A DNA stretch of 64,000 bases from Antedon bifida (GCA_963402885.1 OY727103.1:11248085-11312084); one strand, 5' to 3'; numbered from the stretch's first letter, positions 14,561 through 30,174 are shown. Program-made: numbers and translations. Notes: a model not told the origin generated them from the sequence alone.

Positions 14561-15477
14561 AAACTTAGTTACACAAAAACATCAAAGTGCTTAAAATCAC
14601 ATTTGAAACCGTTTTAGACCATTTCGAGCATTTCTATAAAACTTTTGACACAAAACATCAAAGTGCACAAAAGAACTCAAAATCGCATTTGGAGACGTTT
14701 TAGACCATTTTGTGCATCTCGATGAAACTTTTCACCCAAAACATAAAAGTGCACACAATAGCTTCAAATCGCATTTGGAGACATTTTTGACCAATTTGTG
14801 CATTTCGATGAAACTTTTTACACAAAAACAACAAAGTGCATACAATAGCTTAATATCGTATTTGGAGACGTTTTAGACCATTTTGTGCATTTCGATGAAA
14901 CTTTTCAAACAAAAACATCAATGTGCATACAACAGCTTATTATCGCATTTGGAGACGTTTTAGACCATTTTGTGCATTTCGAAAAAACTTTTCACACAAA
15001 AACATCAAAGTGCATACAATAGCATAATATCGTATTTGGAGACGTTTTAGACCATTTTGTGCATTTCGATGAAACTTTTCACACAAAAACATCAATGTGC
15101 ATACAACAGCTTATTATCGTATTTGGAGACGTTTTTGACCATTTTGTGCATTTCGATGAAACTTTTTACCCAAAACATAAAAGTGCACAAAATAGCTTCA
15201 AATCGCATTTGGAGACATTTTTGACCATTTTGTGCATTTCGATGAAACTTTTTACACAAAAACAACAAAGTGCATACAATAGCTTAATATCGTATTTGGA
15301 GACGTTTTAGACAATTTTGTGCATTTCGATGAAACTTTTCAAACAAAAACATCAATGTGCATACAACAGCTTATTATCGCATTTGGAGACGTTTTAGACC
15401 AGTTTGTGCATTTCGAAAAAACTTTTCACACAAAAACATCAAAGTGCATACAATAGCTTAATATCGTATTTGAAGAC

Positions 15478-16398
15478 GTTTTAGACCATTTTGTGCATTT
15501 TGAAAAAACTTGATTACACAAAAATATCAAAGTGCTTAAAATCACATTTGAAACCGTTTTAGACCATTTTGAGCATTTCGATAAAACTTTTCACACAAAA
15601 CATTAAAGTGCACAAAATAGCTTCAAATCGCATTTGGAGACGTTTTAGACCATTTTGTGCATTTCGATGAAACTTGGTTACACAAAAACATCAAAGTGCA
15701 CAAAAGAGTTCCAAATCGCATTTGGAGACGTTTTAGACCATTTTGTGCATTTCGAAAAAACTTTTCACACAAAAACATCAAAGTGCGTTTTAGACCATTT
15801 TGTGCATTTCGAAAAAACTTTTCACACAAAAACATCAAAGTGCATACAATAGCTTACTATCATATTTGGAGACGTTTTAGACCATTTTGTGCATTTCGAT
15901 GAAACTTTTCACACAAAACATAAAAGTGCATATAGCTTCAAAACGCATTTGGAGACGTTTTAGACCATTTTGTGCATTTCGATGAAACTTTTCACACCAA
16001 AACATCAAAGTGCATACAATAGCTTAATATCGTATTTGGAGACGTTTTAGACCATTTTGTGCATTTCGATGAAACTTTTCACACAAAACCATCAAAGTGC
16101 ATAAAATATCTTCAAATCGCATTTGCAGACGTTTTAGACCATTTTGTGCATTTCGATGAAACTTAGTTACACAAAAACATCAAAGTGCTTAAAATCACAT
16201 TTGAAACCGTTTTAGACCATTTCGAGCATTTCTATAAAACTTTTGACACAAAACATCAAAGTGCACAAAAGAACTCAAAATCGCATTTGGAGACGTTTTA
16301 GACCATTTTGAGCATTTCGAAAAAACTTTTCACTCAAAAACATCAAAGTGCATACAATAGCTTAATATAGTATTTGGAGACGTTTTAGACCATTTTGT
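15478..16398 (+). repeat. 0.92-kb module repeated at 19,410 and 36,656
   Basis: Offset of 3,932 bp to the copy at 19,410-20,330 and 21,178 bp to 36,656-37,576. The module starts with GCATTTTGAAAAAACTTGATT, continues through the truncated GTGCGTTTTAGACC monomer and CTTACTATCATATTTG, and ends at ATATAGTATTTGG. Copy 1 has AAACGCATTTGG at 15,951 where the others have AAATCGC. Confidence 0.85.
15781..15840 (+). repeat. Truncated Sat87 monomer junction (example)
   Basis: AAGTGC joins directly to GTTTTAGACC, so the variable tail and TTTGGAGAC of one monomer are missing, about 30 bp. The same junction occurs at about 19,713, 36,961, 39,329, 42,031 and 56,401, each inside a duplicated block. It is thus one deletion event propagated by block copying, and a useful marker. 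Confidence 0.85.
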
Positions 16399-16609
16399 GC
16401 ATTTCGAAAAAACTTTTCACACAAAACATTAAAGTGCACAAAATAGCTTCAAATCGCATTTGGAGACGTTTTAGACCATTTTGTGCATTTCGATGAAACT
16501 TGGTTACACAAAAACATCAAAGTGCACAAAAGAGTTCCAAATCGCATTTGAGACGTTTTAGACCATTTTGTGCATTTCGAAAAAACTTTTCACACAAAAA
16601 CATCAAAGT

Positions 16610-19600
16610 GCATACAATAGCTTAATATCGTATTTGGAGACGTTTTAGACCATTTTGTGCATTTCGATGAAAGTTTTTAAACAAAAACATCAATGTGCAT
16701 ACAACAGCTTATTATCGCATTTGGAGACGTTTTAGACCATTTTGTGCATTTCGAAAAAACTTTTCACACAAAAACATCAAAGTGCATACAATAGCTTAAT
16801 ATCGTATTTGGAGACGTTTTAGACCATTTTGTGCATTTCGATGAAACTTTTCACACAAAAACATAAAAGTGCATACAATAGCTTAATATCGTATTTGGAG
16901 GCGTTTTAGACCATTTTGTGCATTTCGATGAAACTTTTCACCCAAAACATAAAAGTGCACAAAATAGCTTCAAATCGCATTTGGAGACATTTTTGACCAA
17001 TTTGTGCATTTCGATGAAACTTTTTACACAAAAACAACAAAGTGCATACAATAGCTTAATATCGTATTTGGAGACGTTTTAGACCATTTTGTGCATTTCG
17101 ATGAAACTTTTCAAACAAAAACATCAATGTGCATACAACAGCTTATTATCGCATTTGGAGACGTTTTAGACCATTTTGTGCATTTCGAAAAAACTTTTCA
17201 CACAAAAACATCAAAGTGCATACAATAGCTTAATATCGTATTTGGAGACGTTTTAGACCATTTTGTGCATTTCGATGAAACTTTTCACACAAAAACATAA
17301 AAGTGCATACAAAAGCTTAATATCGTATTTGGAGACGTTTTAGACCATTTTGAGCATTTCGAAAAAACTTTTCACTCAAAAACATCAAAGTGCATACAAT
17401 AGCTTAATATAGTATTTGGAGACTTTTTAGACCATTTTGAGCATTTCGATAAAACTTTTCACACAAAACATTAAAGTGCACAAAATAGCTTCAAATCGCA
17501 TTTGGAGACGTTTTAGACCATTTTGTGCATTTCGATGAAACTTGGTTGCACAAAAACGTCAAAGTGCACAAAAGAGTTCCAAATCGCATTTGAGACGTTT
17601 TAGACCATTTTGTGCATTTCGAAAAAACTTTTCACACAAAAACATCAAAGTGCATACAATAGCTTAATATCATATTTGGAGACGTTTTAGACCATTTTGT
17701 GCATTTCGATGAAACTTTTCACACAAAACATAAAAGTGCATAAAATAGCTTCAAATCGCATTTGGAGACGTTTTAGACCATTTTGTGCATTTCGATGAAA
17801 CTTGGTTACACAAAAACATCAAAGTGCACAAAAAAGTTCCAAATCGCATTTGGAGACGTTTTAGACCATTTTGTGCATTTCAAAAAAACTTTTCACACAA
17901 AAACATCAAAGTGCATACAATAGCTTAATATCGTATTTGGAGACGTTTTAGACCATTTTGTGCATTTCGATGAAACTTGATTACACAAAAACATCAAAGT
18001 GTTTAAAATCACATTTGAAACCGTTTTAGAACATTTTGAGCATTTCGAAAAAACTTTTCAAACAAAAACAGCAATGTGCATAAAACAGCTTATTATCGCA
18101 TTTGGAGACGTTTTAGACCATTTTGTGCATTTCGATGAAACTTTTCAAACAAAAACATCAATGTGCATACAACAGCTTATTATCGCATTTGGAGACGTTT
18201 TAGACCATTTTGTGCATTTCGAAAAAACTTTTCTCACAAAAACATCAAAGTGCATACAATAGCTTAATATCGTATTTGGAGACGTTTTAAACCATTTTGT
18301 GCATTTCGATGAAACTTTTCACACAAAACATAAAAGTGCACAAAATAGCTTCAAATCGCATTTGTAGACGTTTTAGACCATTTTGTGCATTTCGAAACAA
18401 CTTTTCACACAAAAACATCTAAGTGCATACAATAGCTTAATATCATATTTGGAGACGTTTTAGACCATTTTGTGCATTTCGATGAAACTTTTAACACAAA
18501 ACATAAAAGTGCATAAAATAGCTTCAAATCGCATTTGGAGACGTTTTAGACCATTTTGTGCATTTCGATGAAACTTGGTTACACTAAAACATCAAAGTGC
18601 ACAAAGGAGTTCCAAATCGCATTTGGAGACGTTTTAGACCATTTTGTGCATTTCAAAAAAACTTTTCACACAAAAACATAAAAGTGCATACAATAGCTTA
18701 ATATCGTATTTGGAGACGTTTTAGACCATTTTGTGCATTTCGATGAAACTTTTCACCCAAAACATAAAAGTGCACAAAATAGCTTCAAATCGCATTTGGA
18801 TACATTTTTGACCAATTTGTGCATTTCGATGAAACTTTTTACACAAAAACAACAAAGTGCATACAATAGCTTAATATCGTATTTGGAGACGTTTTAGACC
18901 ATTTTGTGCATTTCGATGAAACTTTTCAAACAAAAACATCAATGTGCATACAACAGCTTATTATCGCATTTGGAGACGTTTTAGACCATTTTGTGCATTT
19001 CGAAAAAACTTTTCACACAAAAACATCAAAGTGCATACAATAGCTTAATATCGTATTTGGAGACGTTTTAGACCATTTTGTGCATTTCGATGAAACTTTT
19101 CACACAAAAACATAAAAGTGCATAAAATAGCTTAATATCGTATTTGGAGACGTTTTAGACCATTTTGTGCATTTCGATGAAACTTTTCACCCAAACATAA
19201 AAGTGCACAAAATAGCTTCAAATCGCATTTGGAGACATTTTTGACCAATTTGTGCATTTCGATAAAACTTTTCACACAAAAACATCAAAGTGCATACAAT
19301 AGCTTAATATCGTATTTGGAGACGTTTTAGACCATTTTGTGCATTTCAATGAAACTTTTCACACAAAACAACAAAGTGCACAAAATAGCTTCAAATCGCA
19401 TTTGGAGACGTTTTAGACCATTTTGTGCATTTTGAAAAAACTTGATTACACAAAAATATCAAAGTGCTTAAAATCACATTTGAAACCGTTTTAGACCATT
19501 TTGAGCATTTCGATAAAACTTTTCACACAAAACATTAAAGTGCACAAAATAGCTTCAAATCGCATTTGGAGACGTTTTAGACCATTTTGTGCATTTCGAT

Positions 19601-20718
19601 GAAACTTGGTTACACAAAAACATCAAAGTGCACAAAAGAGTTCCAAATCGCATTTGGAGACGTTTTAGACCATTTTGTGCATTTCGAAAAAACTTTTCAC
19701 ACAAAAACATCAAAGTGCGTTTTAGACCATTTTGTGCATTTCGAAAAAACTTTTCACACAAAAACATCAAAGTGCATACAATAGCTTACTATCATATTTG
19801 GAGACGTTTTAGACCATTTTGTGCATTTCGATGAAACTTTTCACACAAAACATAAAAGTGCATATAGCTTCAAATCGCATTTGGAGACGTTTTAGACCAT
19901 TTTGTGCATTTCGATGAAACTTTTCACACCAAAACATCAAAGTGCATACAATAGCTTAATATCGTATTTGGAGACGTTTTAGACCATTTTGTGCATTTCG
20001 ATGAAACTTTTCACACAAAACCATCAAAGTGCATAAAATATCTTCAAATCGCATTTGCAGACGTTTTAGACCATTTTGTGCATTTCGATGAAACTTAGTT
20101 ACACAAAAACATCAAAGTGCTTAAAATCACATTTGAAACCGTTTTAGACCATTTCGAGCATTTCTATAAAACTTTTGACACAAAACATCAAAGTGCACAA
20201 AAGAACTCAAAATCGCATTTGGAGACGTTTTAGACCATTTTGAGCATTTCGAAAAAACTTTTCACTCAAAAACATCAAAGTGCATACAATAGCTTAATAT
20301 AGTATTTGGAGACGTTTTAGACCATTTTGAGCATTTCGATAAAACTTTTCACACAAAACATTAAAGTGCACAAAATAGCTTCAAATCGCATTTGGAGACG
20401 TTTTAGACCATTTTGTGCATTTCGATGAAACTTGGTTACACAAAAACATCAAAGTGCACAAAAGAGTTCCAAATCGCATTTGAGACGTTTTAGACCATTT
20501 TGTGCATTTCGAAAAAACTTTTCACACAAAAACATCAAAGTGCATACAATAGCTTAATATCATATTTGGAAACGTTTTAGACCATTTTGTGCATTTCGAT
20601 GAAACTTTTCACACAAAACATAAAAGTGCATAAAATAGCTTCAAATCGCATTTGGAGACGTTTTAGACCATTTTGTGCATTTCGATGAAACTTGGTTACA
20701 CAAAAACATCAAAGTGCA
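16610..20718 (+). repeat. 4.1-kb dispersed duplication, copy 1 (partner 33,860-37,964)
   Basis: Constant offset of 17,246 bp, supported by shared rare variants: CGATGAAAGTTTT (16,666), GTATTTGGAGGCG (16,891), ACAAAAACGTCAAAG, ACAGCAATGTGC (18,068), GTGCGTTTTAGACC (about 19,717) and GTGCATATAGCTTC. A few single-base differences are visible, such as GTGTTTAAAATC versus GTGCTTAAAATC at 18,000/35,246. Confidence 0.87.
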
Positions 20719-23089
20719 TACAATAGCTTAATATCGTATTTGGAGACGTTTTAGACCATTTTGTGCATTTCGAAAAAACTTTTCACACAAAAACATCAAA
20801 GTGCATACAATAGCTTAATATCGTATTTGGAGACGTTTTAGACCATTTTGTGCATTTCGATGAAACTTTTCAAACAAAAACATCAATGTGCATACAACAG
20901 CTTATTATCGCATTTGGAGACGTTTTAGACCATTTTGTGCATTTCGAAAAAACTTAGTTACACAAAAAAATCAAAGTGCATACAATTGCTTAATATCCTA
21001 TTTGGAGACGTTTTAGACCATTTTGTGCATTTCGATAAAACTTTTCACACAAAAACATAAAAGTGCATACAATAGGTTAATATCGTATTTGGAGACGTTT
21101 TAGACCATTTTGTGCATCTCGATGAAACTTTTCACCCAAAACATAAAAGTGCACAAAATAGCTTCAAATCGCATTTGGAGACATTTTTGACCAATTTGTG
21201 CATTTCGATGAAACTTTTTACACAAAAACAACAAAGTGCATACAATTGCTTAATATCGTTTTTGGAGACGTTTTAGACCATTTTGTGCATTTCGATGAAA
21301 CTTTTCAAACAAAAACATCAATGTGAATACAACAGCTTATTATCGCATTTGGAGACGTTTTAGACCATTTTGTGCATTTCGAAAAAACTTTTCACACAAA
21401 AACATCAAAGTGCATACAATAGCATAATATCGTATTTGGAGACGTTTTAGACCATTTTGTGCATTTCGATGAAACTTTTCACACAAAAACATCAATGTGC
21501 ATACAACAGCTTATTATCGTATTTGGAGACGTTTTTGACCATTTTGTGCATTTCGATGAAACTTAGTTACACAAAAACAACAAAGTGCATACAATATCTT
21601 AATATCGTATTTGGAGACGTTTTAGACCATTTTGTGCATTTCGATGAAACTTAGTTACACAAAAAAATCAAAGTGCTTCAAATCACATTTGAAACCGTTT
21701 TAGACCATTTCGATCATTTCTATAAAACTTTTGACACAAAACATCAAAGTGCACAAAAGAGCTCCAAATCGCATTTGGAGACGTTTTAGACCATTTTGTG
21801 CATTTCGAAAAAACTTTTCACACAAAAACATCAAAGTGCATACAATAGCTAATTATCGTATTTGGAGACGTTTCAGACCATTTTTTGCATTTCGATGAAA
21901 CTTTTCACACAAAACATCAAAGTGCACAAAATAGCTTCAAATCGCATTTGGAGACGTTTTAGACCATTTTGTGCATTTCGATGAAACTTGATTACACAAA
22001 AACATCAAAGTGCTTAAAATCACATTTGAAACCGTTTTAGAACATTTTGAGCATTTCGAAAAAACATGTTAACATAAAAACACCAAAGTGCTTAGAATAG
22101 CTTTAAAACGGATTTGGAGACGTTTTAGACCATTTTGTGCATTTCGATGAAACTTTTCACACAAAAACAACAAAGTGCATACAATATCTTAATATCGTAT
22201 TTGGAGACGTTTTAGACCATTTTGTGCATTTCGATGAAACTTAGTTACACAAAAAAATCAAAGTGCTTAAAATCACATTTGAAACCGTTTTAGACCATTT
22301 CGATCATTTCTATAAAACTTTTGACACAAAAACATCAAAGTGCATACAATAGCTTAATATAGTATTTGGAGACGTTTTTGACCAATTTGTGCATTTCGAT
22401 GAAACTTTTTACACAAAAACAACAAAGTGCATACAATAGCTTAATATCGTATTTGGAGACGTTTTAGACCATTTTGTGCATTTCGATGAAACTTTTCAAA
22501 CAAAAACATCAATGTGCATACAACAGCTTATTATCGCATTTGGAGACGTTTTAGACCATTTTGTGCATTTCGAAAAAACTTTTCACACAAAAACATTAAA
22601 GTGCATACAATAGCTTAATATCGTATTTGGAGACGTTTTAGACCATTTTGTGCATTTCGATGAAACTTTTCACACAAAAACATAAAAGTGCATACAATAG
22701 CTTAATATCGTATTTGGAGGCGTTTTAGACCATTTTGTGCATTTCGATGAAACTTTTCACCCAAAATATAAAAGTGCACAAAATAGCTTCAAATCGCATT
22801 TGGAGACATTTTTGACCAATTTGTGCATTTCGATGAAACTTTTTACACAAAAAAAAACAAAGTGCATACAATAGCTTAATATCGTATTTGGAGACGTTTT
22901 AGACCATTTTGTGCATTTCGATGAAACTTTTCAAACAAAAACATCAATGTGCATACAACAGCTTATTATCGCATTTGGAGACGTTTTAGACCATTTTGTG
23001 CATTTCGAAAAAACTTTTCACACAAAAACATCAAAGTGCATACAATAGCTTAAAATCGTATTTGGAGACGTTTTAGACCATTTTGTGCA

Positions 23090-26000
23090 TTTCGATGAAA
23101 CTTTTCACACAAAACCATCAAAGTGCATAAAATATCTTCAAATCGCATTTGCAGACGTTTTAGACCATTTTGTGCATTTCGATGAAACTTAGTTACACAA
23201 AAACATCAAAGTGCTTAAAATCACATTTGAAACCGTTTTAGACCATTTCGAGCATTTCTATAAAACTTTTGACACAAAACATCAAAGTGCACAAAAGAAC
23301 TCAAAATCGCATTTGGAGACGTTTTAGACCATTTTGAGCATTTCGAAAAAACTTTTCACTCAAAAACATCAAAGTGCATACAATAGCTTAATATAGTATT
23401 TGGAGACGTTTTAGACCATTTTGAGCATTTCGATAAAACTTTTCACACAAAACATTAAAGTGCACAAAATAGCTTCAAATCGCATTTGGAGACGTTTTAG
23501 ACCATTTTGTGCATTTCGATGAAACTTGGTTACACAAAAACATCAAAGTGCACAAAAGAGTTCCAAATCGCATTTGAGACGTTTTAGACCATTTTGTGCA
23601 TTTCGAAAAAACTTTTCACACAAAAACATCAAAGTGCATACAATAGCTTACTATCATATTTGGAGACGTTTTAGACCATTTTGTGCATTTCGATGAAACT
23701 TTTCACACAAAACATAAAAGTGCATAAAATAGCTTCAAATCGCATTTGGAGACGTTTTAGACCATTTTGTGCATTTCGATGAAACTTTTCACACAAAAAC
23801 ATCAAAGTGCATACAATAGCTTAATATCGTATTTGGAGACGTTTTAGACCATTTTGTGCATTTCGATGAAACTTTTCACACAAAACCATCAAAGTGCATT
23901 AAATATCTTCAAATCGCATTTGCAGACGTTTTAGACCATTTTGTGCATTTAAATGAAACTTAGTTACACAAAAACATCAAAGTGCTTAAAATCACATTTG
24001 AAACCGTTTTAGACCATTTCGAGCATTTCTATAAAACTTTTGACACAAAACATCAAAGTGCACAAAAGAACTCAAAATCGCATTTGGAGACGTTTTAGAC
24101 CATTTTGAGCATTTCGAAAAAACTTTTCACTCAAAAACATCAAAGTGCATACAATAGCTTCAAATCGCATTTGGAGACGTTTTAGACCATTTTGTGCATT
24201 TCGATGAAACTTGGTTGCACAAAAACATTAAAGTGCACAAAAGAGTTCCAAATCGCATTTGAGACGTTTTAGACCATTTTGTGCATTTCGAAAAAACTTT
24301 TCACACAAAAACATCAAAGTGCATACAATAGCTTAATATCATATTTGGAGACGTTTTAGACCATTTTGTGCATTTCGATGAAACTTTTCACACAAAACAT
24401 AAAAGTGCATAAAATAGCTTCAAATCGCATTTGGAGACGTTTTAGACCATTTTGTGCATTTCGATGAAACTTGGTTACACAAAAACATCAAAGTGCACAA
24501 AAAAGTTCCAAATCGCATTTGGAGACGTTTTAGACCATTTTGTGCATTTCAAAAAAACTTTTCACACAAAAACATCAAAGTGCATACAATAGCTTAATAT
24601 CGTATTTGGAGACGTTTTAGACCATTTTGTGCATTTCGATGAAACTTGATTACACAAAAACATCAAAGTGCTTCAAATCACATTTGAAACCGTTTTAGAA
24701 CATTTTGAGCATTTCGAGAAAACTTTTCAAACAAAAACATCAATGTGCATAAAACAGGTTATTATCGCATTTGGAGACGTTTTAGACCATTTTGTACATT
24801 TCGATGAAACTTTTCAAACAAAAACATCAATGTGCATACAACAGCTTATTATCGCATTTGGAGACGTTTTAGACCATTTTGTGCATTTCGAAAAAACTTT
24901 TCTCACAAAAACATTAAAGTGCATACAATAGCTTAATATCGTATTTGGAGACGTTTAAAACCATTTTGTGCATTTCGATGAAACTTTTCACACAAAACAT
25001 AAAAGTGCACAAAATAGCTTCAAATCGCATTTGTAGACGTTTTAGACCATTTTGTGCATTTCGAAACAACTTTTCACACAAAAACATCAAAGTGCATACA
25101 ATAGCTTAATATCATATTTGGAGACGTTTTAGACCATTTTGTGCATTTCGATGAAACTTTTCACACAAAACATAAAAGTGCATAAAATAGCTTCAAATCG
25201 CATTTGGAGACGTTTTAGACCATTTTGTGCATTTCGATGAAACTTGGTTACACTAAAACATCAAAGTGCACAAAAGAGTTCCAAATCGCATTTGGAGACG
25301 TTTTAGACCATTTTGTGCATTTCAAAAAAACTTTTCACACAAAAACATCAAAGTGCATACAATAGCTTAATATCGTATTTGGAGACGTTTTAGACCATTT
25401 TGTGCATTTCGATGAAACTTTTCACACAAAACATCAAAGTGCACAAAATAGCTTCAAATCGCATTTGGAGACGTTTTAGACCATTTTGTGCATTTCGATG
25501 AAACTTGATTACACAAAAACATCAAAGTGCTTAAAATCACGTTTGAAACCGTTTTAGAACATTTTGAGCATTTCGAAAAAACTTTTCAAACAAAAACATC
25601 AATGTGCATAAAACAGCTTATTATCGCATTTGGAGACGTTTTAGACCATTTTGTGCATTTCGATGAAACTTTTCAAACAAAAACATCAATGTGCATACAA
25701 CAGCTTATTATCGCATTTGGAGACGTTTTAGACCATTTTGTGCATTTCGAATAAACTTTTCACACAAAAACATCAAAGTGCATACAATAGCTTAATATCG
25801 TATTTGGAGACGTTTTAAACCATTTTGTGCATTTCGATGAAACTTTTCACACAAAACATAAAAGTGCACAAAATAGCTTCAAATCGCATTTGTAGACGTT
25901 TTAGACCATTTTGTGCATTTCGAAACAACTTTTCACACAAAAACATCAAAGTGCATACAATAGCTTAATATCGTATTTGGAGACGTTTTAGACCATTTTG

Positions 26001-26849
26001 TGCATTTCGATGAAACTTTTCACCCAAAACATAAAAGTGCACAAAATAGCTTCAAATCGCATTTGGAGACATTTTTGACAAATTTGTGCATTTCGATGAA
26101 ACTTTTTACACAAAAACAACAAAGTGCATACAATAGCTTAATATCGTATTTGGAGACGTTTTAGACCATTTTGTGCATTTCGATGAAACTTTTCAAACAA
26201 AAACATCAATGTGCATACAACAGCTTATTATCGCATTTGGAGACGTTTTAGACCATTTTGTGCATTTCGAAAAAACTTTTCACACAAAAAAATCAAAGTG
26301 TATACAATAGCTTAATATCGTATTTGGAGACGTTTTAGACCATTTTGTGCATTTCGATGGAACTTTTCACACAAAACCATCAAAGTGCATAAAATAGCTT
26401 CAAATCGCATTTGCAGACGTTTTAGACCATTTTGTGCATTTCTATGAAACTTAGTTACACAAAAACATCAAAGTGCTTAAAATCACATTTGAAACCGTTT
26501 TAGACCATTTCGAGCATTTCTATAAAACTTTTGACACAAAACATCAAAATGCACAAAAGAGCTCCAAATCGCATTTGGAGATGTTTTAGACCATTTTGAG
26601 CATTTCGAAAAAACTTTTCACTCAAAAACATCAAAGTGCATACAATAGCTTAATATAGTATTTGGAGACGTTTTAGACCATTTTGTGCATTTCGATGAAA
26701 CTTTTCACACAAAACATCAAAGTGCACAAAATAGCTTCAAATCGCATTTGGAGACGTTTTAGACCATTTTGTGCATTTCGATGAAACTTGATTACACAAA
26801 AACATCAAAGTGCTTAAAATCACATTTGAAACCGTTTTAGAACATTTTG
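23090..26849 (+). repeat. 3.76-kb dispersed duplication, copy 2 (partner 9,590-13,349)
   Basis: Same order of monomer types and the same private variants as copy 1: GCATTTAAATGAAAC, CGAAACAACTTTTC, CGATGGAACTTTTC, ACACTAAAACATC. At 26,850 it switches within a monomer to a CGATGAAACTTTTCAAAC unit, so the right breakpoint lies inside a conserved core. Confidence 0.88.
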
Positions 26850-28539
26850 TGCATTTCGATGAAACTTTTCAAACAAAAACATCAATGTGCATACAACAGC
26901 TTATTATCGCATTTGGAGACGTTTTAGACCATTTTGTGCATTTCGAAAAAACTTTTCACACAAAAACATCAAAGTGCATACAATAGCATAATATCGTATT
27001 TGGAGACGTTTTAGACCATTTTGTGCATTTCGATGAAACTTTTCACACAAAAACATCAATGTGCATACAACAGCTTATTATCGTATTTGGAGACGTTTTT
27101 GACCATTTTGTGAATTTCGATGAAACTTTTTACCCAAAACATAAAAGTGCACAAAATAGCTTCAAATCGCATTTGGAGACATTTTTGACCATTTTGTGCA
27201 TTTCGATGAAACTTTTTACACAAAAACAACAAAGTGCATACAATAGCTTAATATCGTATTTGGAGACGTTTTAGACAATTTTGTGCATTTCGATGAAACT
27301 TTTCAAACAAAAACATCAATGTGCATACAACAGCTTATTATCGCATTTGGAGACGTTTTAGACCATTTTGTGCATTTCGAAAAAACTTTTCACACAAAAA
27401 CATCAAAGTGCATACAATAGCTTAATATCGTATTTGAAGACGTTTTAGACCATTTTGTGCATTTCGATGAAACTTTTCACACAAAAACATAAAAGTGCAT
27501 ACAATAGCTTAATATCGTATTTGGAGACGTTTTAGACCATTTTGTGCATTTCGATGAAACTTTTCACCCAAAACATAAAAGTGCACAAAATAGCTTCAAA
27601 TCGCATTTGGAGACATTTTTGACCAATTTGTGCATTTCGATGAAACTTTTTACACAAAAACAACAAAGTGCATACAATATCTTAATATCGTATTTGGAGA
27701 CGTTTTAGACCATTTTGTGCATTTCGATGAAACTTTTCAAACAAAAACATCAATGTGCATACAACAGCTTATTATCGCATTTTGAGACGTTTTAGACCAT
27801 TTTGTGCATTTCGAAAAAACTTTTCACACAAAAACATCAAAGTGCATACAATAGCTTAATATCGTATTTGGAGACGTTTTAGACCATTTTGTGCATTTCG
27901 ATGAAACTTTTCACACAAAAACATAAAAGTGCATAAAATAGCTTAATATCGTATTTGGAGACGTTTTAGACCATTTTGTGCATTTCGATAAAACTTTTCA
28001 CCCAAACATAAAAGTGCACAAAATAGCTTCAAATCGCATTTGGAGACATTTTTGACCAATTTGTGCATTTCGATAAAACTTTTGACACAAAAACATCAAA
28101 GTGCATACAATAGCTTAATATCGTATTTGGAGACGTTTTAGACCATTTTGTGCATTTCAATGAAACTTTTCACACAAAACAACAAAGTGCACAAAATAGC
28201 TTCAAATCGCATTTGGAGACGTTTTAGACCATTTTGTGCGTTTCATTACACAAAACATCAAAGTGCACAAAATAGCTTCAAATCGCATTTGGAGACGTTT
28301 TAGACCATTTTTTGCATTTCGAAAAAACTTGATTACACAAAAATATCAAAGTGCTTAAAATCACATTTGAAACAGTTTTAGACCATTTTGAGCATTTCGA
28401 TAAAACTTTTCACACAAAACATTAAAGTGCACAAAATAGCTTCAAATCGCATTTGGAGACGTTTTAGACCATTTTGTGCATTTCGATGAAACTTGGTTAC
28501 ACAAAACCATCAAAGTGCCCAAAAGAGTTCCAAATCGCA

Positions 28540-29480
28540 TTTGGAGACGTTTTAGACCATTTTGTGCATTTCGAAAAAACTTTTCACACAAAAACATCAA
28601 AGTGCATACAATAGCTTAATATCGTATTTGGAGACGTTTTAGACCATTTTGTGCATCTCGATGAAACTTTTCACTCAAAACATAAAAGTGCATACAATAG
28701 CTTAATATCGTATTTGGAGACGTTTTAGACCATTTTGTACATTTCGAAAAAACTTTTCACACAAAAACATCAAAGTGCATACAATAGCTTAATATCGTAT
28801 TTGGAGACGTTTTAGACCATTTTGTGCATTTCGAAAAAACTTTTCACACAAAAACATCAAAGTGCATACAATAGCTTAATATCGTATTTGGAGACGTTTT
28901 AGACCATTTTGTGCATTTCGATGAAACTTTTCAAACAAAAACATCAATGTGCATACAACAGCTTATTATCGCATTTGGAGACGTTTTAGACCATTTTGTG
29001 CATTTCGAAAAAACTTTTCACACAAAAACATCAAAGTGCATACAATAGCTTAATATCGTATTTGGAGACGTTTTAGACCATTTTGTGCATCTCGATGAAA
29101 CTTTTCACTCAAAACATAAAAGTGCATACAATAGCTTAATATCGTATTTGGAGACGTTTTAGACCATTTTGTACATTTCGAAAAAACTTTTCACACAAAA
29201 ACATCAAAGTGCATACAATAGCTTAATATCGTATTTGGAGACGTTTTAGACCATTTTGTGCATTTCGAAAAAACTTTTCACACAAAAACATCAAAGTGCA
29301 TACAATAGCTTAATATCGTATTTGGAGACGTTTTAGACCATTTTGTGCATTTCGATGAAACTTTTCAAACAAAAACATCAATGTGCATACAACAGCTTAT
29401 TATCGCATTTGGAGACGTTTTAGACCATTTTGTGCATTTCGAAAAAACTTTTCACACAAAAACATCAAAGTGCATACAAT
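28540..29480 (+). repeat. 434-bp tandem duplication (two full cycles, third partial)
   Basis: GTGCATCTCGATG followed by CACTCAAAACATAAAAG occurs at 28,651 and 29,085; GTACATTTCGAAAAAAC at about 28,737 and 29,171. Five monomers per cycle, and the sequence begins a third cycle near 29,408 before ATTGCTTAATATCC diverges. Confidence 0.83.
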
Positions 29481-30174
29481 TGCTTAATATCCTATTTGGA
29501 GACGTTTTAGACCATTTTGTGCATTTCGATGAAACTTTTCACACAAAAACATAAAAGTGCATACAATAGGTTAATATCGTATTTGGAGACGTTTTAGACC
29601 ATTTTGTGCATCTCGATGAAACTTTTCACCCAAAACATAAAAGTGCACAAAATAGCTTCAAATCGCATTTGGAGACATTTTTGACCAATTTGTGCATTTC
29701 GATGAAACTTTTTACACAAAAACAACAAAGTGCATACAATAGCTTAATATCGTATTTGGAGACGTTTTAGACCATTTTGTGCATTTCGATGAAACTTTTC
29801 AAACAAAAACATCAATGTGCATACAACAGCTTATTATCGCATTTGGAGACGTTTTAGACCATTTTGTGCATTTCGAAAAAACTTTTCACACAAAAACATC
29901 AAAGTGCATACAATAGCATAATATCGTATTTGGAGACGTTTTAGACCATTTTGTGCATTTCGATGAAACTTTTCACACAAAAACATCAATGTGCATACAA
30001 CAGCTTATTATCGTATTTGGAGACGTTTTTGACCATTTTGTGCATTTCGATGAAACTTAGTTACACAAAAACATCAAAGTGCTTAAAATCACATTTGAAA
30101 CCGTTTTAGACCATTTCGAGCATTTCTATAAAACTTTTGACACAAAACATCAAAGTGCACAAAAGAGCTCCAAA

